Source: Candidatus Methanomethylophilaceae archaeon | GTDB taxonomy: Archaea > Thermoplasmatota > Thermoplasmata > Methanomassiliicoccales > Methanomethylophilaceae | Reading direction: 5' to 3' | DNA: 64,000 bases | NCBI GenBank assembly: GCA_944320495.1 | Contig: CALUHR010000008.1 | Span: forward strand, 42,249 to 106,248 | Made by a program: the position numbers and the translations under genes | In this document: piece after piece, positions 10,374 through 19,603 of the stretch | How the letters are laid out: the number at the start of each line of letters is the position of its first letter | Position numbering within the stretch: the stretch's first letter is position 1 | Notes under the pieces: generated by a model | Told to the model about the DNA's origin: nothing | Database searches by the model: none | Seen by the model: the letters and a program-made list of their open reading frames with translations, nothing else

Positions 10374-10741
10374 TCAGTGTATGCGATCAATCCTCGAGAC
10401 GATCTTCCACTCGCCGTTTTTACAGGCATTTCCGTGAAGGGCGGAGCATTCATCTCTACATTGTAATGCGCGCGAACGCGGCCGAGCCCTCGATTTCAAG
10501 GACATCAATGCACGTCATCGCATCGGGAACCGCCCAGGTCTTGTCCACCGAGTCGAAGAGAGATTGCATGAATCCCCGGCAAGCTCCCCGTTCACGTAGC
10601 CTCAAAACCGCCTCCTGGTCAAACGTTTTCCCGAGGAGGGTGGTGTCACAGCCCCTTCATCCGTCGGAGTAAAATCTGCATTGCCTTCACGACTTCCTCG
10701 AAGTCCGATATCTTGTCCGAATCCATCACCTTCGTATCCAT
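10374..10741 (-). pseudogene. Frameshifted NTF2/lumazine-binding-like gene
   Basis: Remnant of a small NTF2-fold protein like the intact gene at 12069-12455. It starts at ATG 10741 with MDTKVMDSDKISDFEEVV. A shift of frame after about residue 30 continues as LLGKTFDQEAVLRL, MQSLFDSVDK and IDVLEIEGSAAFARITM. A further break is followed by NGEWKIVSRIDRIH and TGA at 10374-10376. At least two frame changes and an in-frame TAG lie between the blocks. It is directly downstream of a flavodoxin, mirroring the NTF2-flavodoxin pair upstream, so it is probably the decayed half of a duplicated module. Confidence 0.7.
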
Positions 10742-10790
10742 GCTGACTAATAGGATTCAGGTGACACGCGGGGTGCAGGGCACACCCGCA

Positions 10791-11423
10791 TCGTTCGCTT
10801 GGCGGCATGATGAAGTGCGTCCAGAGGTGGGGCTCATAGACGGGCTTCTCGGTTCCCGCCATCCTTCCGGCGTTGATGCACTTCAGGAGCCACGCCATGT
10901 TCTGGGCGAGCGTGCGCATGGTCTGCAGCCCCTCCTCGTCCCTGCGGACGTCTTCGGGGGTGAAGCCATGGACCTGGTTCCAGTATTGTGATGGGACCAG
11001 CGGCATGTTGCAGATCGTGAAGTACTTGTTCAGGCGGTCGAAGGCCGCGGAAGCCCCGCCCCTGCGGCAGGACACGACAGATGCTCCGAGCTTGCCGGCC
11101 ATCCTCGCCGCATTGGAATAGAAGAACCTGTCCGCGAATGCGCAGACCTGACCAGACGGGCCAGCGTAGTACACAGGCGAGCCCAGAACGATTGCGTCGA
11201 ACTCGTCCAGCCTCTCCGCCAGGACGTTGACGTCGTCCTTGATCGAGCACCTGCCCTTCTTGGCGCAGTATCCGCAGTCCCTGCATCCAGCGGTGTCGTT
11301 CTTGATGTGATAAATCTCCGACTCGACGCCCTCCTTGGTGAGTGTTTCCGCAATCTCCTTCAGGGCGGTGTAGGTGCAGCCGTGCTCCTTGGGGCTGCCG
11401 TTGATAAGTAGAACCTTTGCCAT
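10791..11423 (-). CDS. NADPH-dependent FMN reductase / iron-sulfur flavoprotein, ends at CGA
   Basis: Flavodoxin-fold redox protein of about 210 aa. MAKVLLINGSPKEHG at the start is the FMN phosphate loop, CRDCGYCAKKGRC (about residues 46-58) is a cysteine cluster for an Fe-S centre, and GSPVYYAGPSG is the second flavin loop. The codons after THFIMPPSE are CGA (10791-10793). Reading through adds about 63 residues of unrelated sequence that run into the NTF2 remnant, whose ATG is 50 bases further on. The start chosen matches the family and lies just 3' of an unneeded upstream extension. Confidence 0.85.
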
Positions 11424-11519
11424 AGTATCGCTCCGATTGGGCCGAATGGCCATACTGCGTCCCCAAATCGAGGACTGATAAGAACCCGCCATCCGAAGAC
11501 AGCGAGGTCTGGTTTGTTA

Positions 11520-12065
11520 TCAAATGGATGCTCCCAGCTTCCTGGCCTCGTCCAGGTCACCGTGACCCTTGATGTCCCCTACGGCCATGACGCCGCCGCA
11601 AAGTACCTTCCCCAGGCTCTTCCAGCCCAGGTGGCGTATGAGGTTGTCATAGTAGTTCACGACCTCGTCGAAGCCGTCGCCCTCGGCCGCCATGAGAAGG
11701 ACGCATTCCTTCACCGGGTTCCTGTAGTCCGGGTTGCACTCCGCCACCGCGAACAGACGGTCGAACGCCGTCCTGAGCTGACCGCTGAGGTTCCAGTAGT
11801 ACAACGGGGATGCCAGGACGACGACGTCCGTGGCCTTGTAGGCCGGATAGATGTCGTCCATCCCGTCCCTCTGGATGCACGGGTGGTCCGGGTCCTTCCC
11901 GCCGCAGAAGCATCCGCGACAGCCGTGGATGTCCATCCCCTGGAGGAAGAACGTCTCGACGGTGTTGCCTGCGCCCTCCGCGCCTTCGGTGAACGCCGTG
12001 ATGAGCTCGGATGTGTTGCCGTTCCTCCTGGGGCTCCCGTTGAGAACAACGATCTTCTTTGCCAT
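11520..12065 (-). CDS. Flavodoxin-fold iron-sulfur flavoprotein
   Basis: 181 aa, MAKKIVVLNGSPRRNGNTSE being the FMN-binding loop, followed by a cysteine motif CRGCFCGGKDPDHPC (residues about 49-63) and ASPLYYWNLSGQ, the second flavin loop. It is likely a cytosolic electron carrier or small-molecule reductase. It starts three bases after the NTF2-like gene, so both are one transcript opposite the HxlR regulator. Ends in TGA. It is paralogous to the gene at 10791-11423. Confidence 0.87.
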   Translation of the reverse strand: MAKKIVVLNGSPRRNGNTSELITAFTEGAEGAGNTVETFFLQGMDIHGCRGCFCGGKDPDHPCIQRDGMDDIYPAYKATDVVVLASPLYYWNLSGQLRTAFDRLFAVAECNPDYRNPVKECVLLMAAEGDGFDEVVNYYDNLIRHLGWKSLGKVLCGGVMAVGDIKGHGDLDEARKLGASI

Positions 12066-12068
12066 GTG

Positions 12069-12455
12069 TCACCCCTTCTTGATCGTGTCCGAGTTCTGGT
12101 TGTAGACCTTGGCTACGCACTTCCACTCGCCGTCTATCTTGATCATCATCAGGAAATCGCTGAAGTCGATGCGTCCTCCCCAGTTGTCCTCCAGGACGCG
12201 GACGATTGCCACGGTCTCCTCGATACAGAGGACGTCTATCCTGGCCTTGTACCCGGGGTCCGCGCCGACGGTGTCGATGTTGTCATACAGGTTCTGGATG
12301 GGGCCGTGCTCGAGTCTCCCGTCTAGGAACCCGAACATGACGGCCTCGGGGTAGAAGAGCTCCTTGGCGGGCGTGCTATTGCCCGAGCCGACGCTCTCGA
12401 CGAACTTCTCTGCCGCTCTCTCCACCGCATAGTACTCGCTCATGTCAGATCTCAT
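12069..12455 (-). CDS. NTF2-like (putative lumazine-binding/SnoaL) protein
   Basis: 128 aa from ATG 12455, chosen because GAGGGG lies seven bases upstream; longer (12476) and shorter (12443) starts exist. The cone-shaped NTF2 fold is suggested by KELFYPEAVMFGFLDG near residue 35, GPIQNLYDNI near 55, and the typical end IDGEWKCVAKVYN. Members are often paired with flavoproteins in gut microbes, as here. TATA-like TTATATCC on the minus strand near 12508 fits a start around 12485. Precise function unknown. Confidence 0.78.
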   Translation of the reverse strand: MRSDMSEYYAVERAAEKFVESVGSGNSTPAKELFYPEAVMFGFLDGRLEHGPIQNLYDNIDTVGADPGYKARIDVLCIEETVAIVRVLEDNWGGRIDFSDFLMMIKIDGEWKCVAKVYNQNSDTIKKG

Positions 12456-12534
12456 TGCCGATCCCCTCAGCGACATGGTCGCTTTAGACAGACCATCTCT
12501 GGAAAGGATATAAGTCGCGCACTTTCGCGCACAT

Positions 12535-12565
12535 CAGTCACTCACCTGCGCTCCAGTCACTTACC
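12535..12565. promoter_or_regulatory. Direct repeat in the divergent regulator promoter
   Basis: CAGTCACTCACC at 12535-12546 and CAGTCACTTACC at 12554-12565 are direct repeats 19 bases apart, between the minus-strand NTF2 operon and the HxlR gene. Two turns of helix between copies on the same face would suit a dimeric winged-helix regulator. Operator role is inferred from position. Confidence 0.45.
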
Positions 12566-12651
12566 CGGGGTGAAGCTTGGGCCATGCTTCATAAATTGAA
12601 GTGTGAGGGTTTTTTGAATCACGGTCGCATTATGTCGGACGGCGAGTGCCA

Positions 12652-12996
12652 ATGGTCCAGTGCAGCATTCTCGAGGCCGACATAGATACGACGGGGTTCA
12701 GCTACACCCTGTCCCTGATCAATGGGAAGTACAAGATGTTCATCCTGTACGCCCTGATGGAGTTCGGCACCGTCCGCTTCAACGAGATGAAGGGGTACAT
12801 CAGGGGAATCTCCTTCAAGACGCTCAGCTCGAACCTCAAGGAGCTGGAGCAGGACGGCCTGGTGCACAGGGAGGAGTACCCGCAGGTGCCCCCGAAGGTC
12901 GAGTATTCCCTCACCGAGACCGGCAAGTCGCTCATCCCGATCCTCGACTCCATGTGTGAGTGGGGGGACGTCCATCGCGGAGACCGTCCGAGATGA
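12652..12996 (+). CDS. HxlR-family transcriptional regulator
   Basis: About 114 aa winged-helix protein. The start is ATG 12652 or GTG 12646. Family landmarks are [13 protein letters not shown] near residue 22, the recognition region with [20 protein letters not shown] near residues 52-71, and the [12 protein letters not shown] wing near residue 80. HxlR proteins usually sense redox or electrophile stress and control an adjacent flavoprotein; here the divergent NTF2-flavodoxin operon is the likely target. An AT-rich TATA candidate (ATAAATT, about 12590) precedes it. Confidence 0.9.
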   Translation: MVQCSILEADIDTTGFSYTLSLINGKYKMFILYALMEFGTVRFNEMKGYIRGISFKTLSSNLKELEQDGLVHREEYPQVPPKVEYSLTETGKSLIPILDSMCEWGDVHRGDRPR

Positions 12997-13082
12997 TGAC
13001 CGTCTGTAATGAGCATCATATTATCTAACACATTGTTCCTTATCCGCCCCATGGCCGAACTAGCGGCCCCGAGGGGAATCCA

Positions 13083-13592
13083 TTGTCGAAGGAACTTATC
13101 GCATTCTACTCAAGGGCCGACGAGAACTACTTCGCCGGTTCCTACAGATACGTGGACGTCGGGAACACCGAGATTGTCGCCGGAATGCTCCAGGAGCTCA
13201 CCGGGGCCGACATTTTCAAGATTGAGCAGGCGAAGCCCTACTCCAAGGACTACAACACCTGCATCGAGGAGGCCAAGGAGCACCAGAGGAGGGACGCGCA
13301 CCCCGAGCTGAAGTCCTGCCCGAAGAGCATCGACGGGTACGACACGATCTACCTAGGCTACCCGAACTACTGGGGGACGATGCCCATGGCCGTCTTCACC
13401 TTCCTCGAGAGGTACGACTTCACAGGCAAGACCATCCGACCCTTCTGCACTAACGAGGGCAGCGGTCTCGGCAGTAGCGTCTCCGACATCAGTAGCCTCT
13501 GCCCCGGGGCCAACATCGAGAAAGGCCTGGCCATCACAGGCGGACAGGCCAGGGGTTCCCGCCCCTCCCTCGAGCGCTGGCTCAAAGGATGA
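13083..13592 (+). CDS. Flavodoxin
   Basis: 169 aa from TTG 13083, with GAGGGG a few bases upstream. The fold is shown by LIAFYSRADENYF at the N-terminus, GYPNYWGTMPMAVFTFLE in the middle, and the conserved PFCTNEGSGLG. The codon just before PFCT (13437-13439) is CGA, in the middle of the protein. This is the only clear internal CGA I found in a complete gene of the window. Stop TGA. It may be a recently acquired or differently constrained gene. Confidence 0.9.
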   Translation: MSKELIAFYSRADENYFAGSYRYVDVGNTEIVAGMLQELTGADIFKIEQAKPYSKDYNTCIEEAKEHQRRDAHPELKSCPKSIDGYDTIYLGYPNYWGTMPMAVFTFLERYDFTGKTIRPFCTNEGSGLGSSVSDISSLCPGANIEKGLAITGGQARGSRPSLERWLKG

Positions 13593-13600
13593 CCCCCGAC

Positions 13601-13631
13601 GGTGGGGGCCGCTCCCATCCCGGCCCCCACC
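13601..13631 (+). terminator. Perfect inverted repeat after flavodoxin
   Basis: GGTGGGGGCCG (13601-13611) and CGGCCCCCACC (13621-13631) form an 11-bp stem with a 9-base loop right behind the flavodoxin stop. No long T run follows, so it may be an RNA 3'-end structure rather than a classical terminator. Confidence 0.5.
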
Positions 13632-13689
13632 GACCCCGCGGACAAGTCCCAGACACGCTGCGTTCAGACGCGTAGTATAATAACAACAC

Positions 13690-13697
13690 TTTTATAG
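13690..13697 (+). promoter_or_regulatory. TATA box of the thermosome gene
   Basis: TTTTATAG lies 43-50 bases before the thsA ATG, with an AGGTGAT ribosome site at about 13727. The surrounding AT-rich stretch stands out from the GC-rich neighbourhood. Confidence 0.6.
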
Positions 13698-13739
13698 AAG
13701 AACTAAATTGTCGTAATCAAACATACAGGTGATAATACC

Positions 13740-15356
13740 ATGTACGGTTCTGGAAACCAGCCCGTCATCGTGCTCAAAGAGGGCACGGAGAGGAGCAAAG
13801 ACAAAGAGGCTCAGTTCAACAACATCAGCGCCGCCAAGGCCGTTGCCGACGCTGTCAGGTCCACCCTGGGACCCAAGGGAATGGACAAGATGCTGGTCAA
13901 CACCATCGGCGATGTCGTCATCACCAACGACGGTGTGACCATCCTGAAGGAGATCGACGTCCAGCACCCCGCCGCCAAGATGGTCGTCGAGGTCGCCAAG
14001 ACCCAGGACGCCGAGTGCGGAGACGGGACCACCACCAGCGTCGTCCTCGCCGGGGAGCTCCTCAAGCAGTCCGAGACCCTCATCGACGCCAACGTCCACC
14101 CCACCGTCATCACCAATGGTTTCAAGATGGCCGCCGACAAGGCCGTCGAGATCCTCAACGAGATCGCCATCGACGCGAAATCCGACGAGGTCCTGAAGAA
14201 CGTCGCCTCCACCGCCCTGGTCGGCAAGTCCGTCGGCGATGAGGAGGAGGCCCTGGCCGAGATCGTCGTCAAGGCCTGCAAGTCCGTCGAGGAGGACGGA
14301 AAGGTCGACACCAAGAACATCCGCATCCAGAAGAAGGTCGGCGGAGTCATCGGCGACACCTACCTCGTGCAGGGAGTCGTCATCGACAAGGAGAAGGTCC
14401 ACTCCAGGATGCCCTCCCACGTCGAGGACGCCAAGATCGCCCTGTTCTCCTGCCCCCTTGAGGTCAAGAAGACCGAGTTCGACGCCCAGATCCAGATCAC
14501 CGACCCCACCATGATGTCCTCCTTCCTCGACGAGGAGGAGAAGTCCATGAAGGCCATGGTCGAGAAGATCAAGGAGGTCGGAGCGAACGTCGTCTTCTGC
14601 CAGAAGGGAGTCGACGAGCTCGTCCAGCACTACCTCTCCAAGGCCGGCATCCTCGCCTACAGGAGGCTCAAGGAGTCCGACCTCGAGGCCATCGCCAAGG
14701 CCACCGGCGCCAACATCGTCGGCAACGTCATGGAGATGACCAAGGAGGACCTCGGAACCGCCGGAGCGGTCGACGAGAAGCAGGTCGGAGAGGACGGCAT
14801 GGCCTTCATCACCGGCTGCAAGAACCCCAAGGCGATCACCATCTTCGTCCGCGGCGGAACCGAGCACGTCCTGGAGGAGGTCGAGAGGGCCCTCAACGAC
14901 TCCATCCGCGTCGTCGGTGTCGCCATCGAGGACGGAAAGGTCGTCGCCGGTGCCGGAGCCCCCGAGATCGAGCTCGAGCTCAGGCTGGACGACTACGCCG
15001 CATCCGTCGGAGGACGCGAGCAGCTCGCCATCGAGAAGTTCGCCAAGGCCATGGAGATCATCCCCTGGACCCTCGCCGAGAACGCAGGTATCGACCCTAT
15101 CGACAGCATCATCAAGCTGAAGAACGCCCACGAGAAGAAGGAGAACGGCGCCGTCTACGCCGGTCTCGACCTCGACAGCGGCGACGCCGTCGACATGAAG
15201 GCCAGGAACGTCCTCGAGCCCCTCAGGGTCAAGGTCCAGGCCATCAACTCCGCCCAGGAGGTCGCCAACATGATCCTCAGGATCGACGACGTCATCGCGT
15301 CCCGCAGGGCCCCTCCGGCGCCTCCGCAGGGAGCCGGCGGAATGCCCGGAATGTGA
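13740..15356 (+). CDS. thsA: Thermosome subunit (group II chaperonin)
   Basis: ATP-driven archaeal chaperonin that folds proteins in a double ring. 538 aa, normal for the family. Motifs include [13 protein letters not shown] near residue 38, [10 protein letters not shown] near 61, the catalytic GDGTTTSVV near 93, and a C-terminal Gly/Met-rich tail ending GGMPGM. It has its own promoter with a strong ribosome site, GC-biased codons of a highly expressed gene, and no CGA. TGA stop. Other subunits are not in this window. Confidence 0.98.
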   Translation: MYGSGNQPVIVLKEGTERSKDKEAQFNNISAAKAVADAVRSTLGPKGMDKMLVNTIGDVVITNDGVTILKEIDVQHPAAKMVVEVAKTQDAECGDGTTTSVVLAGELLKQSETLIDANVHPTVITNGFKMAADKAVEILNEIAIDAKSDEVLKNVASTALVGKSVGDEEEALAEIVVKACKSVEEDGKVDTKNIRIQKKVGGVIGDTYLVQGVVIDKEKVHSRMPSHVEDAKIALFSCPLEVKKTEFDAQIQITDPTMMSSFLDEEEKSMKAMVEKIKEVGANVVFCQKGVDELVQHYLSKAGILAYRRLKESDLEAIAKATGANIVGNVMEMTKEDLGTAGAVDEKQVGEDGMAFITGCKNPKAITIFVRGGTEHVLEEVERALNDSIRVVGVAIEDGKVVAGAGAPEIELELRLDDYAASVGGREQLAIEKFAKAMEIIPWTLAENAGIDPIDSIIKLKNAHEKKENGAVYAGLDLDSGDAVDMKARNVLEPLRVKVQAINSAQEVANMILRIDDVIASRRAPPAPPQGAGGMPGM

Positions 15357-15448
15357 TTCCGTAAAAACGCCCACATCCGGGGGCGGGGGTCTTGCCCCCT
15401 CGCCCCAAACCTTCCTTCATTTTATACAGAGAATGAGATGCGTTCCCC

Positions 15449-15766
15449 ATGAGAGGCGCCATCAATGCCGATCCGGACCAGGCCGTCAGGGGCTACCGCT
15501 CCCTCAGGCTCCTTTCCGTCGTCCTGGTCGTGTGCGCTATCTTGGGACACGTCCTGGGCCACGGATGGCTCACACTCGTCTGCGCCATATTCGCGGCCGT
15601 TCTGCTCGCCTTCGAGGCCCACATCTCCCTGAAGGTCTACAAGAACCCCCCGCACCTCGATGATGACAGCCCCACGGCGACCATCCGCTACGCGTCCCCG
15701 GAACACAGCAGGCTCGTCAACGATCTCATCTACTTCGAGACCGTCGAGGAGAGGGACCGCGAATGA
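15449..15766 (+). CDS. Small two-helix membrane protein
   Basis: 105 aa. Two adjacent hydrophobic helices (about residues 22-39 and 41-58: LLSVVLVVCAILGHVLG and LTLVCAIFAAVLLAF), then a charged cytosolic tail ending EERDRE. A TATA-like TTTTATAC about 25 bases upstream supports a short-leader transcript. No family recognised. Confidence 0.7.
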   Translation: MRGAINADPDQAVRGYRSLRLLSVVLVVCAILGHVLGHGWLTLVCAIFAAVLLAFEAHISLKVYKNPPHLDDDSPTATIRYASPEHSRLVNDLIYFETVEERDRE

Positions 15767-15881
15767 GGAGGCCCTGCCCTTCCGTACGCAACGGTTTTCA
15801 CAACGGTCCACGATTATTGAGACGATAGGATTCCCGCGGCACGGGCATTGTCGAGGGGATCCGGACCGAGGGGGTTAGGAC

Positions 15882-16985
15882 ATGGCCGACATGGAGTACA
15901 GGAGACTGCCTCACGGCGGGGAGGAGATCAGCGTAATCGGATTCGGGACGGGGTTCAACGAGTTCCCAGGCCACGAGGCGATGGTGCGGACCATACGCTT
16001 CGCGCTCGACTCCGGCATCAACCTGCTCGATCTCACGCCATGGGATGCCAGGGTGCTGGGGGCCTTCGGCGAGGCCCTGAGGGGGAGGCGCGAGGACGCA
16101 TACCTCCAGATCCACTTCGGGTCCGACTACCCCTCCGGAACCTACGAGAGGATCCACGGGCTTGACAGGGTCAGGAAGGCCGTGGAGCGGCAGATGGCCC
16201 AGGTTGGCACCGACTACATCGACTTCGGATTCATACACTGCCTCGACGATCCGCAGGTCTTTGAGGACGAGTTCTCCAACGGCACCATCGACTATCTCCT
16301 GAAGCTCAGGGATGAGGGTATCGTGCGCCATGTGGCGCTGTCCACCCACACCCCCTCCATCGCCAACAGGGTCCTCGACGAGGGATTCCTGGACCTCCTG
16401 ATGTTCAGCATCAACCCCGCCTATGACTACCAGCATGGGCAGTACGCCTTCGGCGGGACCGACGAGAGGGCGGAGCTCTACACCCGCTGCATGACCGATG
16501 GCGTTGGGATATCGGTCATGAAGCCGTTCAGCAAGGGGCAGCTGCTGGATCCATCCCTGTCGCCTTTCGGGAAGGGTCTCACCGTCAACCAGTGCCTGCA
16601 GTACGCCCTAGACAAGCCCGGCGTGGTGTCGGTTCTGCCCGGCATCAAGGGGATGGACGACCTCCGCGGTGTGCTGTCGTTCCTGGACTCCACACCGGAG
16701 GAGAGGGACTACTCCGTGGTGAGGACGTTCTCCCCGCCGGACGTGTCCGGGAGATGCGTCTACTGCAACCACTGCCAGCCCTGTCCTCGGGGCATCAACG
16801 TCGGACTGGTCAACAAGTACTACGACCTCGTCCTCGCAGGCGACGCACTGGCCGCCGACCACTACATGAACCTCTCGCTCAAGGCGGGTGACTGCGTCGG
16901 ATGCGGCCACTGCAACGATGTCTGTCCGTTCCATGTGGACCAGGTCAGGAGGATGGCGGAGATCCGGGACCGCTTCGGGCAGTGA
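15882..16985 (+). CDS. Aldo/keto reductase with C-terminal 2[4Fe-4S] ferredoxin domain
   Basis: 367 aa. An aldo/keto reductase barrel starts with MEYRRLPHGGEEISVIGFG and is followed by a ferredoxin-like tail with two cysteine clusters, CVYCNHCQPC (about residues 287-296) and CVGCGHCNDVCPF (about 338-350). This is the archaeal/clostridial 'predicted oxidoreductase of the aldo/keto reductase family' with iron-sulfur electron input. A paralogue lies at 20962-22053, where an in-frame UAG sits near the position of the serine in DVSGRC here. Stop TGA. Confidence 0.93.
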   Translation: MADMEYRRLPHGGEEISVIGFGTGFNEFPGHEAMVRTIRFALDSGINLLDLTPWDARVLGAFGEALRGRREDAYLQIHFGSDYPSGTYERIHGLDRVRKAVERQMAQVGTDYIDFGFIHCLDDPQVFEDEFSNGTIDYLLKLRDEGIVRHVALSTHTPSIANRVLDEGFLDLLMFSINPAYDYQHGQYAFGGTDERAELYTRCMTDGVGISVMKPFSKGQLLDPSLSPFGKGLTVNQCLQYALDKPGVVSVLPGIKGMDDLRGVLSFLDSTPEERDYSVVRTFSPPDVSGRCVYCNHCQPCPRGINVGLVNKYYDLVLAGDALAADHYMNLSLKAGDCVGCGHCNDVCPFHVDQVRRMAEIRDRFGQ

Positions 16986-17061
16986 CCCCTGGGACCCGAA
17001 CACGGGCCCTCGACAATCCTTTATAACGGCGGAGCCGATGCGTCTGCGGGATGGATGCACA

Positions 17062-17835
17062 ATGCGCGCAGCGCTATACGCCAGGGTCTCGACGGACGAC
17101 CAGGCGGTCGAGGGTTTCTCGCTCGACGCCCAGGTCAAGCGCCTCGAGGCCTATTGCAGGGTCCGCGGCTGGGAGGTCGGCGGGATCTACAGGGACGAGG
17201 GGTTCTCCGGCAGGAACACCAAGCGTCCGGAGTACGAGAGGATGATGCGCGAGTCCGACTCGTGGGACGTCCTCCTCGTTCTGAAGATGGACCGTATCCA
17301 CAGGAACAGCGTCAACTTCGCCCGCATGATGGACGACCTGCGCGACATGGGCAAGGAGTTCAACTCGGTCCAGGAGAAGTTCGACACCACCACCGCCATG
17401 GGACGGTTCGTCATGGACATCATGCAGAGGATCGCCCAGCTGGAGAGCGAGCAGATCGGCGAGAGGACGTTCATGGGCATGGAGTTCAAGGCCCGCAACG
17501 GCACCGGAAACCTCGGCTCCGGCCACCCGTACGGATACGTGTACACCGAGCACGGCCTGGAGGTCGTGAAGGATGAGGCGCATACGGTGCGCGCGATCTA
17601 CAACATGTACGTAAGGGGCTCCACCATGGAGGACATCGCCGGATTCCTCAACAGCGCCGAGATCCCCGCCAAGAAGGGCGGCAAGTGGAACAGGCAGTCC
17701 GTCTGCAACATCCTCCACAACCCGCTCTACGTGGGATACTCGGAGTGGAACGGCATCCTGCGCAAGGGCGAGCAGCAGCCCATCGTCGAGATGGCGGTCT
17801 TCGAGAAGGTCAACGGGCCGTTGGAGATCCAGCGA
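17062..17835 (+). CDS. Serine site-specific recombinase 1, ends at CGA overlapping the next ATG
   Basis: 257 aa. The N-terminal resolvase domain begins MRAALYARVSTDDQ with catalytic Ser10, and a recombinase domain follows (NRQSVCNILHNPLYVGY near residue 213). It lacks the long zinc-ribbon/coiled-coil tail of phage large serine integrases. The last coherent codons give NGPLEIQ, then CGA (17833-17835), which overlaps the ATG of recombinase 2 as CGATG; a TGA follows six codons later. A TATA candidate (TTTATAAC, about 17020) is upstream. Confidence 0.9.
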
Positions 17836-18692
17836 TGCGTGCGGCCATATACGTGAGGGTCTCCACCGAGGAGCAGGCCGCCGAGGGGTACTCCATCGAG
17901 GCCCAGAAGGAGCTACTCCAGGACTACTGCATCGTCGAGGGGTGGGAGGTCGCCGGCGTCTACGAGGACGACGGATTCTCCGGAAGGAACGACAAGCGTC
18001 CCGCCTACCGCAAGATGATGTCGGAGATGGACCTTTGGGATGTGGTCGTCGTCATCAAGATGGACCGTATCCACAGGAACAGCCGCAACTTCATGTCCAT
18101 GATGGACACGCTCACCAAGCATGGGAAGATGTTCGTGTCCTCGTCCGAAGCATTGGATACGACCAACGCCCTCGGGAGGTTCGTGGTCGACATGATACAG
18201 AGGCTCGCCCAGCTGGAGAGCGAGCAGATCGGCGAGAGGACGTACATGGGCATGCGCGAGAAGGCCGAGACCCTCGAGGCCGTCCAATCCGGTAAGAGGA
18301 CCATGGGCTTCACGCCGCCGTTCGGCTACCGTCTTGAGGACGGGGCACTCGTCGAGGACGAGGGGGAGCTCCCGATCGTCAGGCGCATGTTCGCCGAATA
18401 TGCCGAGGGCAGGCCCATGGATGCGATATGCTTCGGCCTCAACCGCGACGGGATACTCACCCGCAGGGGCAATCCCTGGAACAAGCGCAACCTCGCCAAC
18501 ATCCTCCACAACCCCGTCTACGCCGGGTACATGAGATGGGAGGACATCCTCATCCGCCACGATGCGGAGACGGTCCTCTCGCCGGAGCAGTTCAACGGCG
18601 TGCAGGAGCGCATCGCCTCCAGGATCAGGGACCCCTCCAAGAGGGGCGTGAATCTCCTTCCAACAGAGTCAGATTATGCGACGGGGATGCGA
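17835..18692 (+). CDS. Serine site-specific recombinase 2, ends at CGA
   Basis: About 285 aa and clearly paralogous to recombinase 1: MRAAIYVRVSTEEQ with catalytic Ser10, KMDRIHRNSRNF, QLESEQIGERTYMGM and NLANILHNPVYAGY match along the length. Its ATG overlaps the end of recombinase 1 by one base, so the two are co-translated and may act as a heteromer. The first CGA is at 18690-18692; a second CGA and a TAG follow within six codons. Target sites are not evident. A short C-terminus argues for inversion or small-element mobility rather than phage integration. Confidence 0.88.
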
Positions 18693-18893
18693 ACCGGACG
18701 AGCCGGTTAGTTAACGGAGAACGTTCGGTGCAAATATCCCATATTATAAATAATGTATCCGAAAAAGTCCATTTGTTGACGTCTCAATCTCCATTGTCTG
18801 GCACATGCCTCTGGATGTCTATGCCTGTACGCATGCGCCACATATGGTATTAAATAGTGATTACGTCGAATCATTCCCCGGGTCCTAGACCCA

Positions 18894-18902
18894 ATAGGAG
18901 GA
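18894..18902 (+). promoter_or_regulatory. Strong ribosome binding site of the acetate transporter gene
   Basis: ATAGGAGGA immediately before the SatP-type gene is an unusually complete Shine-Dalgarno match for this window. A TATA-like TATTAAATA lies about 45 bases further upstream. Confidence 0.55.
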
Positions 18903-18908
18903 AAACAA

Positions 18909-19433
18909 ATGACTGACGAATGCAAAACCATCGACCCGACGGCCTTCGGCCTGTTCTTCGTGGCCGTTGTGTCCCTTCCACTCGCCCTGGCCGGATTCTT
19001 CGGCTACATGGGCAACGAGTGGAACGCGACCATCATGGCTGGCGTCGGATCTCTGCTGATGGTAAACGGATTCTTCATTCTTCTCGCAGCGCTGTACGCC
19101 TACAAAGCCGGCAGCAACTTCGGATTCGTCGTATTCGGCCTCGTCTCCATGGGAGTGTTCTATGCCGGATACGGAGGGGGAGACCTCTGGATCAACGTCA
19201 CCTTCGGAATCATATTCCTGATCTGTCTGATCTGGTCCTACCGCGCAAAGACGCTGAAGACCCTGACGTTCATCCTGCTGACCACCGCCCTTGTGTTCAT
19301 CGCCAACGGCTGTGTTATCGAGACCGGTGCCGAGTGGTCCTGGCTGTTCCTCGGAATCGCCGCCATCCTCAACTTCATCCTCACTCTGTACCTGGCTTTC
19401 GCGCTCGCCGACGAGCACATCCGCTGTGTCTGA
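18909..19433 (+). CDS. Acetate uptake transporter family (SatP/GPR1/FUN34/YaaH)
   Basis: 174 aa with six predicted membrane helices; the N-terminal DPTAFGLFF corresponds to the family's NPAPLGL-type motif. Members move acetate or succinate with protons. Acetate import would provide carbon for a methylotrophic hydrogen-dependent methanogen, but the substrate is inferred. Own promoter and strong ribosome site. TGA stop. Confidence 0.87.
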   Translation: MTDECKTIDPTAFGLFFVAVVSLPLALAGFFGYMGNEWNATIMAGVGSLLMVNGFFILLAALYAYKAGSNFGFVVFGLVSMGVFYAGYGGGDLWINVTFGIIFLICLIWSYRAKTLKTLTFILLTTALVFIANGCVIETGAEWSWLFLGIAAILNFILTLYLAFALADEHIRCV

Positions 19434-19507
19434 TCGGAGGACCTCAAACCCCTTACCGGCCTCTGGCCGGGACATCTTTATTTAAGCGTTCTCAATCACC
19501 GACCCTC

Positions 19508-19603
19508 ATGAAGAAGGAAATGAAGATCAAGATCGGTGCCTACTTCATGGTCATCATCATGGTCGTCGTCGTTGTAACGGCAGCCGCCTCCGCCCTGATC
19601 TGA
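19508..19603 (+). CDS. 31-residue single-helix membrane peptide
   Basis: MKKEMKIKIGAYFMVIIMVV and eleven more residues: a lysine-rich start and one hydrophobic helix (about residues 10-31). A TATA-like TTTATTTAA lies 25-30 bases upstream, fitting a short leader. The TGA overlaps the ATG of the SDR gene by one base, indicating coupled translation. No function recognised. Confidence 0.6.
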   Translation: MKKEMKIKIGAYFMVIIMVVVVVTAAASALI

